Source of the DNA: Cepaea nemoralis
Lineage: Eukaryota > Mollusca > Gastropoda > Stylommatophora > Helicidae
NCBI GenBank assembly: GCA_014155875.1
Contig: JACEFZ010027051.1
Coordinates: 51,644-115,643 of the forward strand
Reading direction: 5' to 3'
Length of the DNA stretch: 64,000 nucleotides
Shown here: positions 10,796 through 22,548 of the stretch, piece after piece
Layout: each line of letters begins with the position of its first letter
How positions within the stretch are numbered: position 1 is the first letter of the stretch
Program-made: the position numbers and the translations under genes
The notes under the pieces: generated by a model
Told to the model about the DNA's origin: nothing
Databases searched by the model: none
Seen by the model: the letters and a program-made list of their open reading frames with translations, nothing else

Positions 10796-11214
10796 TATTG
10801 ACTTCCAGGTAGACCTCGCTTACAGTTGGTACCCGGATATATTCTGGGAAGGGAACGCGTCAGATGCTATATTGATCGGATCAGCTATCGACTTTCAAAT
10901 GACCAATAAAGCATGGGACTTAAACCATTTACCCCGGGAAGGTTAACCCGGTCAACAAATGCCCTCAGAAGTCGGATGTGTCGGCCTAACGGCGCAAGAA
11001 CACAGCTCTGCTGTAAACAGACACAAGGTAATCACGTCCAAAAAAAAAATTCCGGATGAACGCAGAAGAAGAAGAAGAAACCATTTACCCATTATGTTTC
11101 AATGTGTGCTAAAGGGCTCATTGTTGTTCGCTTGCCCTCCACTTCCTCATTGGAGAATAGCCCCTCAACAATCTCATAAGTCATCCTTTCTTTAGCTATC
11201 CCATGCAGCTCCGT
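10796..11214. other. No gene recognised
   Basis: A run of A at 11040-11049 and a GAAGAAGAAG tract near 11063-11077 are the only features. The ACGGCGCAAGAACACAGCTC region may be a retroposon 3' UTR, but I cannot assign it. Confidence 0.5.
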
Positions 11215-11548
11215 CCATCATCTAATCATGTCATCTTGTTCCTCTTGTACCTTGCAGTGTCGAGGTGAAGCATAAACAGCGAGAGAGTGCTCGTCCATCA
11301 TCTCATCTTGTTCCTCTTGTACCTTGCAGTGTCGAGGTGAAGCATAAACAGCCGGAGAGTGCCAATCCATCATCTCATCTTGTTCCCCTTGTAACTTGCT
11401 GTGTCGAGGTGAAGCATAAACAGCGATAGAGTGCTCGTCCATCATCTCATCTTGTTCCTCTTATACCTTGCGGTGTCGAGGTGAAACATACACAACGAGA
11501 GAGTACTCGTCCATCATCTCATCTCATCTTGTTCCTCTTGTACCTTGC
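11215..11548 (-). repeat. LINE-G 3'-tail tandem array (about 72 bp units)
   Basis: About five tandem units of 72-75 bp contain TCATCTCATCTTGTTCCTCT, then TGTACCTTGC and GTGTCGAGGTGAAGCATAAA. The reverse complement is the 3' end of LINE-G (compare 4950-5000). Two more units follow at 22557-22690, so the array was one block before LINE-A landed in it. The last unit ends TACCTTGC (11541-11548), which is repeated at 22549-22556. Confidence 0.85.
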
Positions 11549-14500
11549 GGTCAAAGACTAAAAATAATGCATTCGAGTGCGGAGAGTCAGCAAAAAAAAA
11601 CAAACAAACTAGAAAACATCTTGGACCTAGAAAAAGTAAGCGTATGTTGCTTGCAAGAAACTCACCTCAACGAAAATATAGCCTTCAAAATCAGAGGCCA
11701 CCCGTGTTACTGATCTGACCGAAAGGGCATGCGAAAGGGTGGGATGCTGACCCTTGTAAAAAAAATAACCTCACTGCTTCCCAAATTGAAGTTTACATGG
11801 AAATGTCTGAGTATCGGACACTTAAATTTAAGACAGGCAATACAGACCTACTTCTGATCAATTACTACTGTCCAAATGACCGTCCACAGGCACTGGACAC
11901 ACTACCATTAAAAGAAAAAAATGATTGTGTGTGGCGATTTCAACAGCCACCCGCAGAGCTGGGGCTATGATCACATGGACCAGGGAGGAGAGAGACTGGA
12001 AGACTGGCAGAATGAGCATAAATTCACCTTGATTAACAAGCTGTCCGACCCAAATATGTTCTACTCAAGATCATGGCACACTACAACTACACCCGACCTG
12101 GCTATTCATTCACCAGACCTAGAGTGGAACATTACACGAATTGTTGGGAAACAACTTGATGGCAGCGACCATCGGCCAGGCTTTCTAACTGTAGAAAGTG
12201 AGCTTGTAAGTGAAAACAGCACCCTCTCGAGGTGGAACTACAAGAAAGCAGACTGGGTAAGTACAAGCATCGCACCAGCATACTGGTTAGAAACCTGAAC
12301 ACTGAGAAAGACATAAATAAAGTAGTTGAGGAGTTTGGGAAATACATACTACAGGCAGCGCGAGAACAGTACCAAGAGGAGCCCGTAAACATTATAAACC
12401 CTACTGGAGTAGTGAACTGGAACAGTTGCATAATGATGTGGAAGTATGTGGAAAGCAAGCAGAGGCCAAATCCAGCCAAGAGCACGACAATAAATACTAG
12501 CACGCGAAAGCTAAATTTCAAAGGGCCAAGCTGCAGGATAGACGGAAAATGGCTAGAAGGCTAGAAAAGCTGGCAGGAGAAAACAGAGTCTCTGAACTTT
12601 GAAAGAAACACAAGGAAGTTGTGGAAGCTAATAAAATAACTTAACGATGAGGGCACAGGGAGAAACACAAAAAATTGCAGTCCATAAAGAGGGAAACATC
12701 TTAACAGGAAAGCATGCAGCTGACCATTTTGTGGACTCATTCGCACAAGATAACAATATCGAAATCAGTCTAGAGAAACAACAAGAGATTCGAGAGAAAT
12801 GGTAACATATAGGACAGATTGAAACAGTAAATGAAGTTCTGGAGGCATTTATCACAATCAGCGAACCGGAGCTAGCCATATCAAAACTGAAAATGAGAAA
12901 GTCACCAGGAGCTGATGGTATCTCCAATGAAATGATCAGGAACCTAGGAACAGAGGTCAAAGCCAAGCTGTTGCAGATCTTCAATAACAGCTGGACCTTA
13001 GGCAGTGTTCCACAAACCTTGGAGAGAAGCAATCATGATACCCCTCCTAAAATCAGGGAAAGATGGTTCCATTACCTCTAGCTACAATTAGCCTCATCAG
13101 CTGTCTCTGTAAAACAATGGAGCGCATCATCAATCACAGACTGCAGTGGCACATTGAAAGTGAAAACATCCTTGTGCCACAGCAGGCTGGCTTTAGGCAG
13201 TGCTACTCTACCGAAGATCAGACAACCTACCTCTCTCAAGAAATTGAGGATGCATTCCAAGAGAAGAAGCTGGTGCTTGCGGCATGGATAGATCTGAAGA
13301 AAGCCTTTGACAAAGTCTGGAAAGAAGGTCTGATGAAGAAACTGAGAAACTGTAAAGTCAGTGGAAGAATGTACAAATGGGTGAAAGCATACTTGCACAA
13401 CAGAAGAGCCCGAGTACAGATAGATGGACTAAAGAGCAAGAAAGTACTACTGCGTCACGGTGTTCCCCAGGGCGGAATCTTTTCCCCCACACTTTTTCTA
13501 ATCTTCATCAATTATCTTGTTGCTAATCTACCGATGGAATTAAAGCAGCAATGTACGCTGATGACCTGGTTCTAAGGAGCACAAATGAACATGCATCAGT
13601 GGCCACCAGATTGTTACAAAGAGCTGTAGATACATTTGTTGCATGGGCAAATAGATTGTGTGTCAGCATAAACACTGACAAGTGCAGCACCACTCTATTT
13701 ACCCTCTCTCCAAAACAAAAGGCAGGGATCATCCAGATAGATGGAACACCCCGAAGAGAAGATAAAGAACCAACATACCTTGGAGTAATATTTGTTGACA
13801 GGCTGACATTGAAAAAGCAAATCAACAAAGCAGTAACAAAAGCCAGAGGGAAAATAGCCATCCTGAGAAAGCTAAATGTAAATCACATGGGGAGCCAGTG
13901 GGGAAATACTTAGCAAAGTTTATCAACAGAGCATACGACCACACCTGGAATACGTGTCAAATGCGTGGTTTTCAGCATAAAAAACCACACTACAAGAGCT
14001 GGACAAGGTGCAAAATCAAGCACTTAGAGTCACCACAGGAGGGATGGGATCAACCCCCTATAGTGGAAATGGAGAAGATGGGGAGGACACAAGCACTGAG
14101 AGAGCACAGAGATAAGAAAACGCTAATACAAGCAGAAATGTTACTCAGCTTGCCAGGTCATCCTATGAAGAACAGATTTGAAAACTTAGCTATGGGGTGG
14201 TTGAAAAGAAGTGGTTTTATCCACCAAGCCAAATGACTCTGCAGAGAAACCATCGATCTGCCCACAGTTGGTATCCCACTGACAACTGTTTCAGAGCGAA
14301 CTCCATGGAAAGATAAACATAGACTATCACTACAAATCCAGATAGAAGTGAGAGGAATATTTGACAAGGAAGAACAGAACAGTTTACAGCGCAGAACAGC
14401 CACTCTCAGCTTCCTTGATGAAGAATACCCACAGGACCTCTTGATCCGAGTCTACACAAATGGGTCAGCACAAAATGCTGTTCGAAATGGAGGAGCGGGA

Positions 14501-14682
14501 GTGTACATAGAATACCCAAATAATACTAGGGACACGGCCAGAGTACCGACAGGAAAGTACTGCCATAACTACGATGCTGAAATTGAGGTAATCAAGATAG
14601 CAACAGAGAAATTACTAAATACTAGCCATGGCACACAACCTGTGGTGCTATTGACAGATATAAAATCAGTACTCGAGGCACT
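11549..14682 (+). mobile_element. LINE-A copy 1: I-like LINE, EN-RT-RNase H, 5'-truncated
   Basis: It starts inside the endonuclease (VCCLQETHLNENIAF) and continues with CGDFNSHPQSWG and GSDHRPGF. RT follows: SPGADGISNEMI, AGFRQCYSTEDQ, DLKKAFDKVW, GVPQGGIFSPTLF and MYADDLVL. An RNase H start is present (VYTNGSAQNAVRNGGAG, LTDIKSVLEAL). The EN-RT-RNase H order places it in the I superfamily. The usual RNase H Asp in YTDGS is Asn here. At least two lesions (a stop before the RT region near 12803 and a frameshift just before YADD) are shared with copy 2, so the element was dead before duplication. It is cut at 14682 by LINE-B. Confidence 0.85.
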
Positions 14683-16542
14683 GTAGGACAGCAAAAAATA
14701 GGACAGCAAGGCGATGGATGCAGTGTAGGCAACCATGGTTTGGGAGAGAGAAATGAAAGAGGATACAGACTTGTAGAATGGGCAAAAGAACAAGAAATGG
14801 TTGTAGGAAACACCTGGTTTAAACAGCATCCTAGAAGATTATGGACATGGAGGAGTCCAGACAGCAGGATTAAAAACCAGATAGATTACATCCTGATTAG
14901 CAAAAGGTTTCGAAATGCGTTAACAGTCGTAAAAACAGTTCCAAATGCAGACTGTTACAGTGATCACAGATTAATTATAGGCACATTGAGGGTAAAGTTA
15001 AAGAAAGTCAAGTATACAGCAGGAAATCCTAAATATGACTTGTGCAAATTGAAAACTGACAAAGAAATACAAGATAATTTTAACATAGAAGTAAAGAACA
15101 AATTTGATATATTGTCTGATCTAGAGATCCTGTTTCAAGATGTAGATGATCAATGGGAAACGATGAAAAATTCAATCAGTTGCGCAGCAGAAAAAACTAT
15201 TCCAAAAGTAAAGAAAGTGGGCCGTAAGACATGGATGACTGAAGAAATTTTACAACTAATGGAAACAAGAAGACAGAACAAAAATAATCCTGCCAAATAT
15301 GAAGAAATTCACATAAAAGTGAGAACCTTATGTAAGGAGGAAAAGGAAACATGGCTTGAGAAAAATTGCAGAGAAATTGAAAAAACAACACAACAGTAAC
15401 AATGCGAAACTAATGCACAAAAGAATTCAGGAGCTTACTAATTAAAGAACACGTACATCAGCAGGCTGCCTAAAGACAAAAGATGGAAGAGTCATGATAG
15501 AAAAAGATCAGATCTTATATGAATGGTCAGATTATGTGAAAAACCTTTATGACGATAACAGAGACGAACAGTATGATGTCCAAAATAATAATGAAGGACC
15601 AGCAATTTTAAAGATGGAGGTTCAGAATGCGCTTAACCATATGAAATCTGGCAAGACCCCCGGTTCAGACAGCGTCACAACAGAAATGATTAATGCTTTA
15701 GAAGAATATGGAATAGATAAAGTTACCAGTCTGCTTAATACAATATATGATACTGGAAATATACCTAAGGAGTTATGTAATTCTGTATTTATTGCAATCC
15801 CAAAGAAATCAGGAGCCTTGGAATGTGATCAACATTGAACAATTAGTATAATGAGTCACATCACGAAGATTTTGCTAAGAATTATCATGCAAAGAGTTAG
15901 GAGGAAAATACAACCTGAAATAGGAGAAGAACAATGTGGGTTTGTGGAAGGCAAGGGTACAGTAAATGCTGTGTATATACTGAGAAACATAATCGAACGT
16001 TCTATAGAAGTAAACAAAGATCTACACCTTTGCTTTATTGACTACACAAAGGCTTTTGATAAAGTGAGACATGTCAACATGATAAGGATGCTTGAAGATC
16101 TACAAATTGATGGAAAAGATCTTAGACTTGTAAAAAACATAATTGGAAACAACACAGCTGCCATAAGAGTTGATAATGAAGTAAGCCAATATCAGCCTAT
16201 TAAAAGGGGTGTGAGACAGGGATGCGTAATTGTCTCCAGATCTGTTTTCCTGTACAGTGAAAGTATTTTCAGAAATATTGAAGATATGGAAGGAATCAAC
16301 ATTGGGGGACGATGCATCAATAACATTAGATATGCAGGATGATACAGTCCTTGATTGCAGACAATGAACAAGGACCTGCAAAATTTAGTAGATGCGATTG
16401 TTACACACAGTGAACAACTAGGGTTAGAATTAAATTGTAAAAAGACACCGATTATGGTCGTCACTAGGAAGGACGAAATACCACAATGTAATATACAAGT
16501 AAATGGGAATATTCTTCAACAAGTGGGAGGTACAATTATCTC
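11671..16542 (+). repeat. Tandem segmental duplication, copy 1 (4872 bp)
   Basis: Unit one of a head-to-tail duplication that starts at CGAAAATATAGCC inside LINE-A's endonuclease and ends inside LINE-B's RT region. At 16543 the sequence jumps from LINE-B (TACAATTATCTC) back to CGAAAATATAGCC, with CGAAA shared by both parents as microhomology. Copy 2 is 16543-21419. Confidence 0.9.
14683..16542 (+). mobile_element. LINE-B copy 1: RTE-like LINE, both ends missing
   Basis: It opens within the endonuclease (LGERNERGYRLVEWAKEQE, NQIDYILISKRF, YSDHRLI) and reads unbroken to 15399. A frameshift in an A-run follows, then RT blocks SGKTPGSDSVTTEMI, EEQCGFVEGKG, FIDYTKAFDKVRH and RGVRQGCV. Near 16330 the palm reads RYAG where copy 2 has RYADDTVL, because of one extra G. 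The 3' part is missing because the tandem-duplication joint falls at 16542. It sits in LINE-A at ACTCGAGGCACT (14671-14682). Confidence 0.85.
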
Positions 16543-19500
16543 CGAAAATATAGCCTTCAAAATCAGAGGCCACCCGTGTTACTGATCTGACCGAAAGGGC
16601 ATGCGAAAGGGTGGGATGCTGACCCTTGTAAAAAAAATAACCTCACTGCTTCCCAAATTGAAGTTTACATGGAAATGTCCTGAGTATCGGACACTTAAAT
16701 TTAAGACAGGCAATACAGACCTACTTCTGATCAATTACTACTGTCCAAATGACCGTCCACAGGCACTGGACACACTACCATTAAAAGAAAAAAATGATTG
16801 TGTGTGGCGATGTTCAACAGCCACCCGCAGAGCTGGGGCTATGATCACATGGACCAGGGAGGAGAGAGACTGGAAGACTGGCAGAATGAGCATAAATTCA
16901 CCTTGATTAACAAGCTGTTCCGACCCAAATATGTTCACTCAAGATCATGGCACACTACAACTACACCCGACCTGGCTATTCATTCACCAGACCTAGAGTG
17001 GAACATTACACGAATTGTTGGGAAACAACTTGATGGCAGCGACCATCGGCCAGGCTTTCTAACTGTAGAAAGTGAGCTTGTAAGTGAAAACAGCACCCTC
17101 TCGAGGTGGAACTACAAGAAAGCAGACTGGGTAAGTACAAGCATCGCACCAGCATACTGGTTAGAAACCTGAACACTGAGAAAGACATAAATAAAGTAGT
17201 TGAGGAGTTTGGGAAATACATACTACAGGCAGCGCTGAGAACAGTACCAAGAGGATCCCGTAAACATTATAAACCCTACTGGAGTAGTGAACTGGAACAG
17301 TTGCATAATGATGTGGAAGTATGTGGAAAGCAGCAGAGGCCAAATCCAGCCAAGAGCACGACAATAAATACTAGCACGCGAAAGCTAAATTTCAAAGGGC
17401 CAAGCTGCAGGATAGACGGAAAATGGCTAGAAGGCTAGAAAAGCTGCAGGAGAAAACAGAGTCTCTGAACTTTGAAAGAAACACAAGGAAGTTGTGGAAG
17501 CTAATAAAATAACTTAACGATGAGGGCACAGGGGAAAACACAAAAAATTGCAGTCCATAAAGAGGGAAACATCTTAACAGGAAAGCATGCAGCTGACCAT
17601 TTTGTGGACTCATTCGCACAAGATAACAATATCGAAATCAGTCTAGAGAAACAACAAGAGATTCGAGAGAAATGGTAACATATAGGACAGATTGAAACAG
17701 TAAATGAAGTTCTGGAGGCATTTATCACAATCAGCGAACCGGAGCTAGCCAATATCAAAACTGAAAATGAGAAAGTCACCAGGAGCTGATGGTATCTCCA
17801 ATGAAATGATCAGGAAACCTAGGAACAGAGGTCAAAGCCAAGCTGTTGCAGATCTTCAATAACAGCTGGACCTTAGGCAGTGTTCCACAACCTTGGAGAG
17901 AAGCAATCATGATACCCCTCCTAAAATCAGGGAAAGATGGTTCCATTACCTCTAGCTACAATTAGCCTCATCAGCTGTCTCTGTAAAACAATGGAGCGCA
18001 TCATCAATCACAGACTGCAGTGGCACATTGAAAGTGAAAACATCCTTGTGCCACAGCAGGCTGGCTTTAGGCAGTGCTACTCTACGGAAGATCAGACAAC
18101 CTACCTCTCTCAAGAAATTGAGGATGCATTCCAAGAGAAGAAGCTGGTGCTTGCGGCATGGATAGATCTGAAGAAAGCCTTTGACAAAGTCTGGAAAAGA
18201 AGGTCTGATGAAGAACTGAGAAACTGTAAAGTCAGTGGAAGAATGTACAAATGGGTGAAAGCATACTTGCACAACAGAAGAGCCCGAGTACAGATAGACT
18301 GGACTAAAGAGCAAGAAAGTACTACTGCGTCACGGTGTTCCCCAGGGCGGAAGTCTTTTCCCCCACACTTTTTCTAATCTTCATCAATTATCTTGTTGCT
18401 AATCTACCGATGGAATTAAAGCAGCAATGTACGCTGATGACCTGGTTCTAAGGAGCACAAATGAACATGCATCAGTGGCCACCAGATTGCTTACAAAGAG
18501 CTGTAGATACATTTGTTGCATGGGCAAATAGATGGTGTGTCAGCATAAACACTGACAAGTGCAGCACCACTCTATTTACCCTCTCTCCAAAACAAAAGGC
18601 AGGGATCATCCAGATAAGATGGAACACCCTAAGAGAAGATAAAGAACCAACATACCTTGGAGTAATATTTGATGACAGGCTGACATTGAGAAAAGCAAAT
18701 CAACAAAGCAGTAACAAAAGCCAGAAGGGAAAATAGCCATCCTGAGAAAGCTAAATGTAAATCACATGGGGAGCCAGTGGGGAAAATACTTAGCAAAGTT
18801 TATCAACAGAGCATACGACCACACCTGGAATACGTGTCAAATGCGTGGTTTTCAGCATAAAAAACCACACTACAAGAGCTGGACAAGGTGCAAAATCAAG
18901 CACTTAGAGTCACCACAGGAGGGATGGGATCAACCCCTATAGTGGAAATGGAGAAGATGGGGAGGACACAAGCACTGAGAGAGCACAGAGATAAGAAAAC
19001 GCTAATACAAGCAGAAATGTTACTCAGCTTGCCAGGTCATCCTATGAAGAACAGATTTGAAAACTTAGCTATGGGGTGGTTGAAAAGAAGTGGTTTTATC
19101 CACCAAGCCAAATGACTCTGCAGAGAAACCATCGATCTGCCCACAGTTGGTATCCCACTGACAACTGTTTCAGAGCGAACTCCATGGAAAGATAAACATA
19201 GACTATCACTACAAATCCAGATAGAAGTGAGAGGAATATTTGACAAGGAAGAACAGAACAGTTTACAGCGCAGAGCAGCCACTCTCAGCTTCCTTGATGA
19301 AGAATACCCACAGAGCCTCTGGATCCGAGTCTACACAAATAGGGTCAGCACAAAATGCTGTTCGAAATGGAGGAGTGGGAGTGTACATAGAATACCCAAA
19401 TAATACTAGGGACACGGCCAGAGTACCGACAGGAAAGTACTGCCATAACTACGATGCTGAAATTGAGGTAATCAAGATAGCAACAGAGAAATTACTAAAT

Positions 19501-19562
19501 ACTAGCCATGGCACACAACCTGTGGTGCTATTGACAGATATAAAATCAGTACTCGAGGCACT
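16543..19562 (+). mobile_element. LINE-A copy 2 (EN-RT-RNase H)
   Basis: Second copy of 11671-14682. The order of motifs is the same: CVAMFNSHPQSWG (one extra G has shifted the frame), GSDHRPGF, DLKKAFDKVWK, YADDLVL (in another frame) and IEVIKIATEKLL. Against copy 1 I count roughly 20 one-base indels and fewer than 10 substitutions over 3 kb. It ends at the LINE-B insertion, directly after the target copy ACTCGAGGCACT at 19551-19562. Confidence 0.85.
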
Positions 19563-21419
19563 GTAGGACAGCAAAAATAGGACAGCAAGGCGATGGATGC
19601 AGTGTAGGCAACCATGGTTTGGGAGAGAGAAATGAAAGAGGATACAGACTTGTAGAATGGGCAAAAGCACAAGAAATGGTTGTAGGAAACACCTGGTTTA
19701 AACAGCATCCTAGAAGATTATGGACATGGAGGAGTCCAGACAGCAGGATTAAAAACCAGATAGATTACATCCTGATTAGCAAAAGGTTTCGAAATGCGTT
19801 AACAGTCGTAAAAACAGTTCCAAATGCAGACTGTTACAGTGATCACAGAATTAATTATAGGCACATTGAGGGTAAAGTTAAAGAAAGTCAAGTATACAGC
19901 AGGAAACCCTAAATATGACTTGTGCAAATTGAAAACTGACAAAGAAATACAAGATAATTTTAACATAGAAGTAAAGAACAAATTTGATATATTGTCTGAT
20001 CTAGAGATCCTGTTTCAAGATGTAGATGATCAATGGGAAACGATGAAGAATTCAATCAGTTGCGCAGCAGAAAAAACTATTCCAAAAGTAAAGAAAGTGG
20101 GCCGTAAGACATGGATGACTGAAGAAATTTTACAACTAATGGAAACAAGAAGACAGAACAAAAATAATCCTGCCAAATATGAAGAAATTCACAGAAAAGT
20201 GAGAACCTTATGTAAGGAGGAAAAAGAAACATGGCTTGAGAAAAATTGCAGAGAAATTGAAAAACAACACAACAGTAACAATGCGAAACTAATGCACAAA
20301 AGAATTCAGGAGCTTACTAATCAAAGAACACGTACATCAGCAGGCTGCCTAAAGACAAAAGATGGAAGAGTCATGATAGAAAAAGATCAGATCTTATATG
20401 AATGGTCAGATTATGTGAAAAACCTTTATGACGATAACAGAGACGAACAGTATGATGTCCAAAATAATAATGAAGGACCAGCAATTTTAAAGATGGAGGT
20501 TCAGAATGCGCTTAACCATATGAAATCTGGCAAGACCCCCGGTTCAGACAGCGTCACAACAGAAATGATTAATGCTTTAGAAGAATATGGAATAGATAAA
20601 GTTACCAGTCTGCTTAATACAATATATGATACTGGAAATATACCTAAGGAGTTATGTAATTCTGTATTTATTGCAATCCCAAAGAAATCAGGAGCCTTGG
20701 AATGTGATCAACATCGAACAATTAGTATAATGAGTCACATCACGAAGATTTTGCTAAGAATTATCATGCAAAGAGTTAGGAGGAAAATACAACCTGAAAT
20801 AGGAGAAGAACAATGTGGGTTTGTGGAAGGCAAGGGTACAGTAAATGCTGTGTATATACTGAGAAACATAATCGAACGTTCTATAGAAGTAAACAAAGAT
20901 CTACACCTTTGCTTTATTGACTACACAAAGGCTTTTGATAAAGTGAGACATGTCAACATGATAAGGATGCTTGAAGATCTACAAATTGATGGAAAAGATC
21001 TTAGACTTGTAAAAAACATATATTGGAAACAACAAGCTGCCATAAGAGTTGATAATGAAGTAAGCCAATATCAGCCTATTAAAAGGGGTGTGAGACAGGG
21101 ATGCGTAATGTCTCCAGATCTGTTTTCCCTGTACAGTGAAAGTATTTTCAGAAATATTGAAGATATGGAAGGAATCAACATTGGGGGACGATGCATCAAT
21201 AACATTAGATATGCAGATGATACAGTCTTGATTGCAGACAATGAACAGGACCTGCAAAATTTAGTAGATGCGATTGTTACACACAGTGAACAACTAGGGT
21301 TAGAATTAAATTGTAAAAAGACACAGATTATGGTCGTCACTAGGAAGGACGAAATACCACAATGTAATATACAAGTAAATGGGAATATTCTTCAACAAGT
21401 GAGCAGGTACAATTATCTC
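16543..21419 (+). repeat. Tandem segmental duplication, copy 2 (about 4877 bp)
   Basis: Second unit, equivalent to 11671-16542. Beyond 21419 LINE-B continues uninterrupted into its true 3' end and back into LINE-A, so this copy lies next to the original right flank. Confidence 0.9.
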
Positions 21420-21994
21420 GAAACAGTAATAACATCTGATGGGAGATGCCTTGAAGAGATTAGAACAAGAATCGCCATGGCAAAAGTAGCCTTTAGCAAG
21501 ATGAAAAACATATTGACCAATAAAAAGATGTCAATTGAAACGAGAAAAAGAGTGTTGAGATGCTACATTGAACCTGTACTTTTATATGGATGTGAAGCGT
21601 GGACAATGAGCAGTCAGGCTGAAAAACATCTGATGGCTGTAGAGATGTGGTTTCTGAGGAAAATGCAAAGAATACCATGGACAGCCAGAAAGACCAATGA
21701 ACAAGTCCTTCAAGAAACAAATGAAGATCGTAAATTGATTAGAGAAATTAGACGTAGACAGTCAACATTTTTTGGGCATGTTATGAGAAGAAATGGATTG
21801 GAGAATTTGGTGACAACTGGTAAGATCGAGGGGAACAGACCAAGGGTAAGACTTAGAAGCAAGTACCTGGATGGCTTGGCCTTGTGGCATGGTCGAGACA
21901 GAAACACGGAGCTGATCCACGACTCTGGTGATCGAGTGAGATGGCAGAACATGACCGCCCACGCTTACCGGCATGGCACATGATGGATGGATAG
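19563..21994 (+). mobile_element. LINE-B copy 2: RTE-like LINE, near-complete ORF
   Basis: A 2432 bp, 5'-truncated insertion flanked by a 12 bp target-site duplication, ACTCGAGGCACT (19551-19562 and 21995-22006). The first part (19619-19912) reads as endonuclease. One extra A near 19850 then shifts the frame, and the rest is the 719-codon ORF at 19824-21983. The 3' end is CATGGCACATGATGGATGGATAG, a tetranucleotide tail rather than poly(A), a hallmark of RTE-like elements. Confidence 0.9.
19824..21983 (+). CDS. LINE-B reverse transcriptase ORF (719 aa)
   Basis: Non-LTR retrotransposon polyprotein without its endonuclease start. The first 10 or so residues are out of the true frame; authentic sequence begins at LIIGTLRVKLKKV. 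RT blocks follow in order: KSGKTPGSDSVTTEM (about residue 235), VFIAIPKKSG, EEQCGFVEGKGTVNAVYILR (about 335), LCFIDYTKAFDKVRH, PIKRGVRQGCVMSPDLF (about 420) and the catalytic palm IRYADDTVLIADNE (about 462). The C-terminal tail is EMWFLRKMQRIPW, FFGHVMRRNGLEN and AHAYRHGT-stop. It would copy its own RNA at a nicked target by target-primed reverse transcription. Without the endonuclease it is probably inactive. Confidence 0.85.
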   Translation: MQTVTVITELIIGTLRVKLKKVKYTAGNPKYDLCKLKTDKEIQDNFNIEVKNKFDILSDLEILFQDVDDQWETMKNSISCAAEKTIPKVKKVGRKTWMTEEILQLMETRRQNKNNPAKYEEIHRKVRTLCKEEKETWLEKNCREIEKQHNSNNAKLMHKRIQELTNQRTRTSAGCLKTKDGRVMIEKDQILYEWSDYVKNLYDDNRDEQYDVQNNNEGPAILKMEVQNALNHMKSGKTPGSDSVTTEMINALEEYGIDKVTSLLNTIYDTGNIPKELCNSVFIAIPKKSGALECDQHRTISIMSHITKILLRIIMQRVRRKIQPEIGEEQCGFVEGKGTVNAVYILRNIIERSIEVNKDLHLCFIDYTKAFDKVRHVNMIRMLEDLQIDGKDLRLVKNIYWKQQAAIRVDNEVSQYQPIKRGVRQGCVMSPDLFSLYSESIFRNIEDMEGINIGGRCINNIRYADDTVLIADNEQDLQNLVDAIVTHSEQLGLELNCKKTQIMVVTRKDEIPQCNIQVNGNILQQVSRYNYLETVITSDGRCLEEIRTRIAMAKVAFSKMKNILTNKKMSIETRKRVLRCYIEPVLLYGCEAWTMSSQAEKHLMAVEMWFLRKMQRIPWTARKTNEQVLQETNEDRKLIREIRRRQSTFFGHVMRRNGLENLVTTGKIEGNRPRVRLRSKYLDGLALWHGRDRNTELIHDSGDRVRWQNMTAHAYRHGT

Positions 21995-22006
21995 ACTCGA
22001 GGCACT

Positions 22007-22548
22007 CCTGTCTGGGAAATTGCCAGTACTAAGGACACTACTTTCTTAACTAAGCAGTCAGCATAAGGTCACCATACAGTGGATACAACCCCACTGTGGA
22101 ATACCTGGAAACGACAGAGCTGATCGATTGGCTAAGGAAGGAGCAAAAGAAGAACAGCCTGATGTGCCCATTACATACCACCAAAAGAAAAGAACGATTA
22201 AATCAGTCACAATCTGCTCAAGAAGACTACCACCTTATGGACAGACCAGAACAAGTCATTATTCTGCGCCTCAGAACAGGACACAATATATTATGCAACC
22301 ATATGTATACACAATTCGAGATTGGTAAATCAGCCATGTGCACATGTGGATTGGCGTTGCAGACAGCAGAGCACATACTCTAAGACTGCCCAAAATATAA
22401 CATATCTAGGCAAACCTTCTGGCCTAGAGAGATAACAGTGGAAGATAAACTTATGGAACCCTGAGTGAACTAAAAAAGACAGTTAAATTCATACAAGAGA
22501 CAACACTGCTGTTATGGACATATTTCAAGCGAACGAAAGAAGAAGCAG
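22007..22548 (+). mobile_element. LINE-A 3' remainder (RNase H end and C-terminal tail)
   Basis: Continuation of LINE-A after the LINE-B insertion. It reads CGIPGNDRADRLAKEGA (RNase H His and last Asp), then after a frame change LRTGHNILCNHMY, then SAMCTCGLALQTAEHIL, one stop, and DCPKYNISRQTFWP. The Cys/His tail after RNase H is usual for LINEs of this type. It ends AAAGAAGAAGCAG at 22548, then TACCTTGC, the 8 bp target duplicate of 11541-11548. Confidence 0.85.

Noticed and set aside
22096..22383. Independent gene with a Cys-rich C-terminus
   Set aside because: It is the RNase H end and tail of LINE-A, separated from the rest by the LINE-B insertion.
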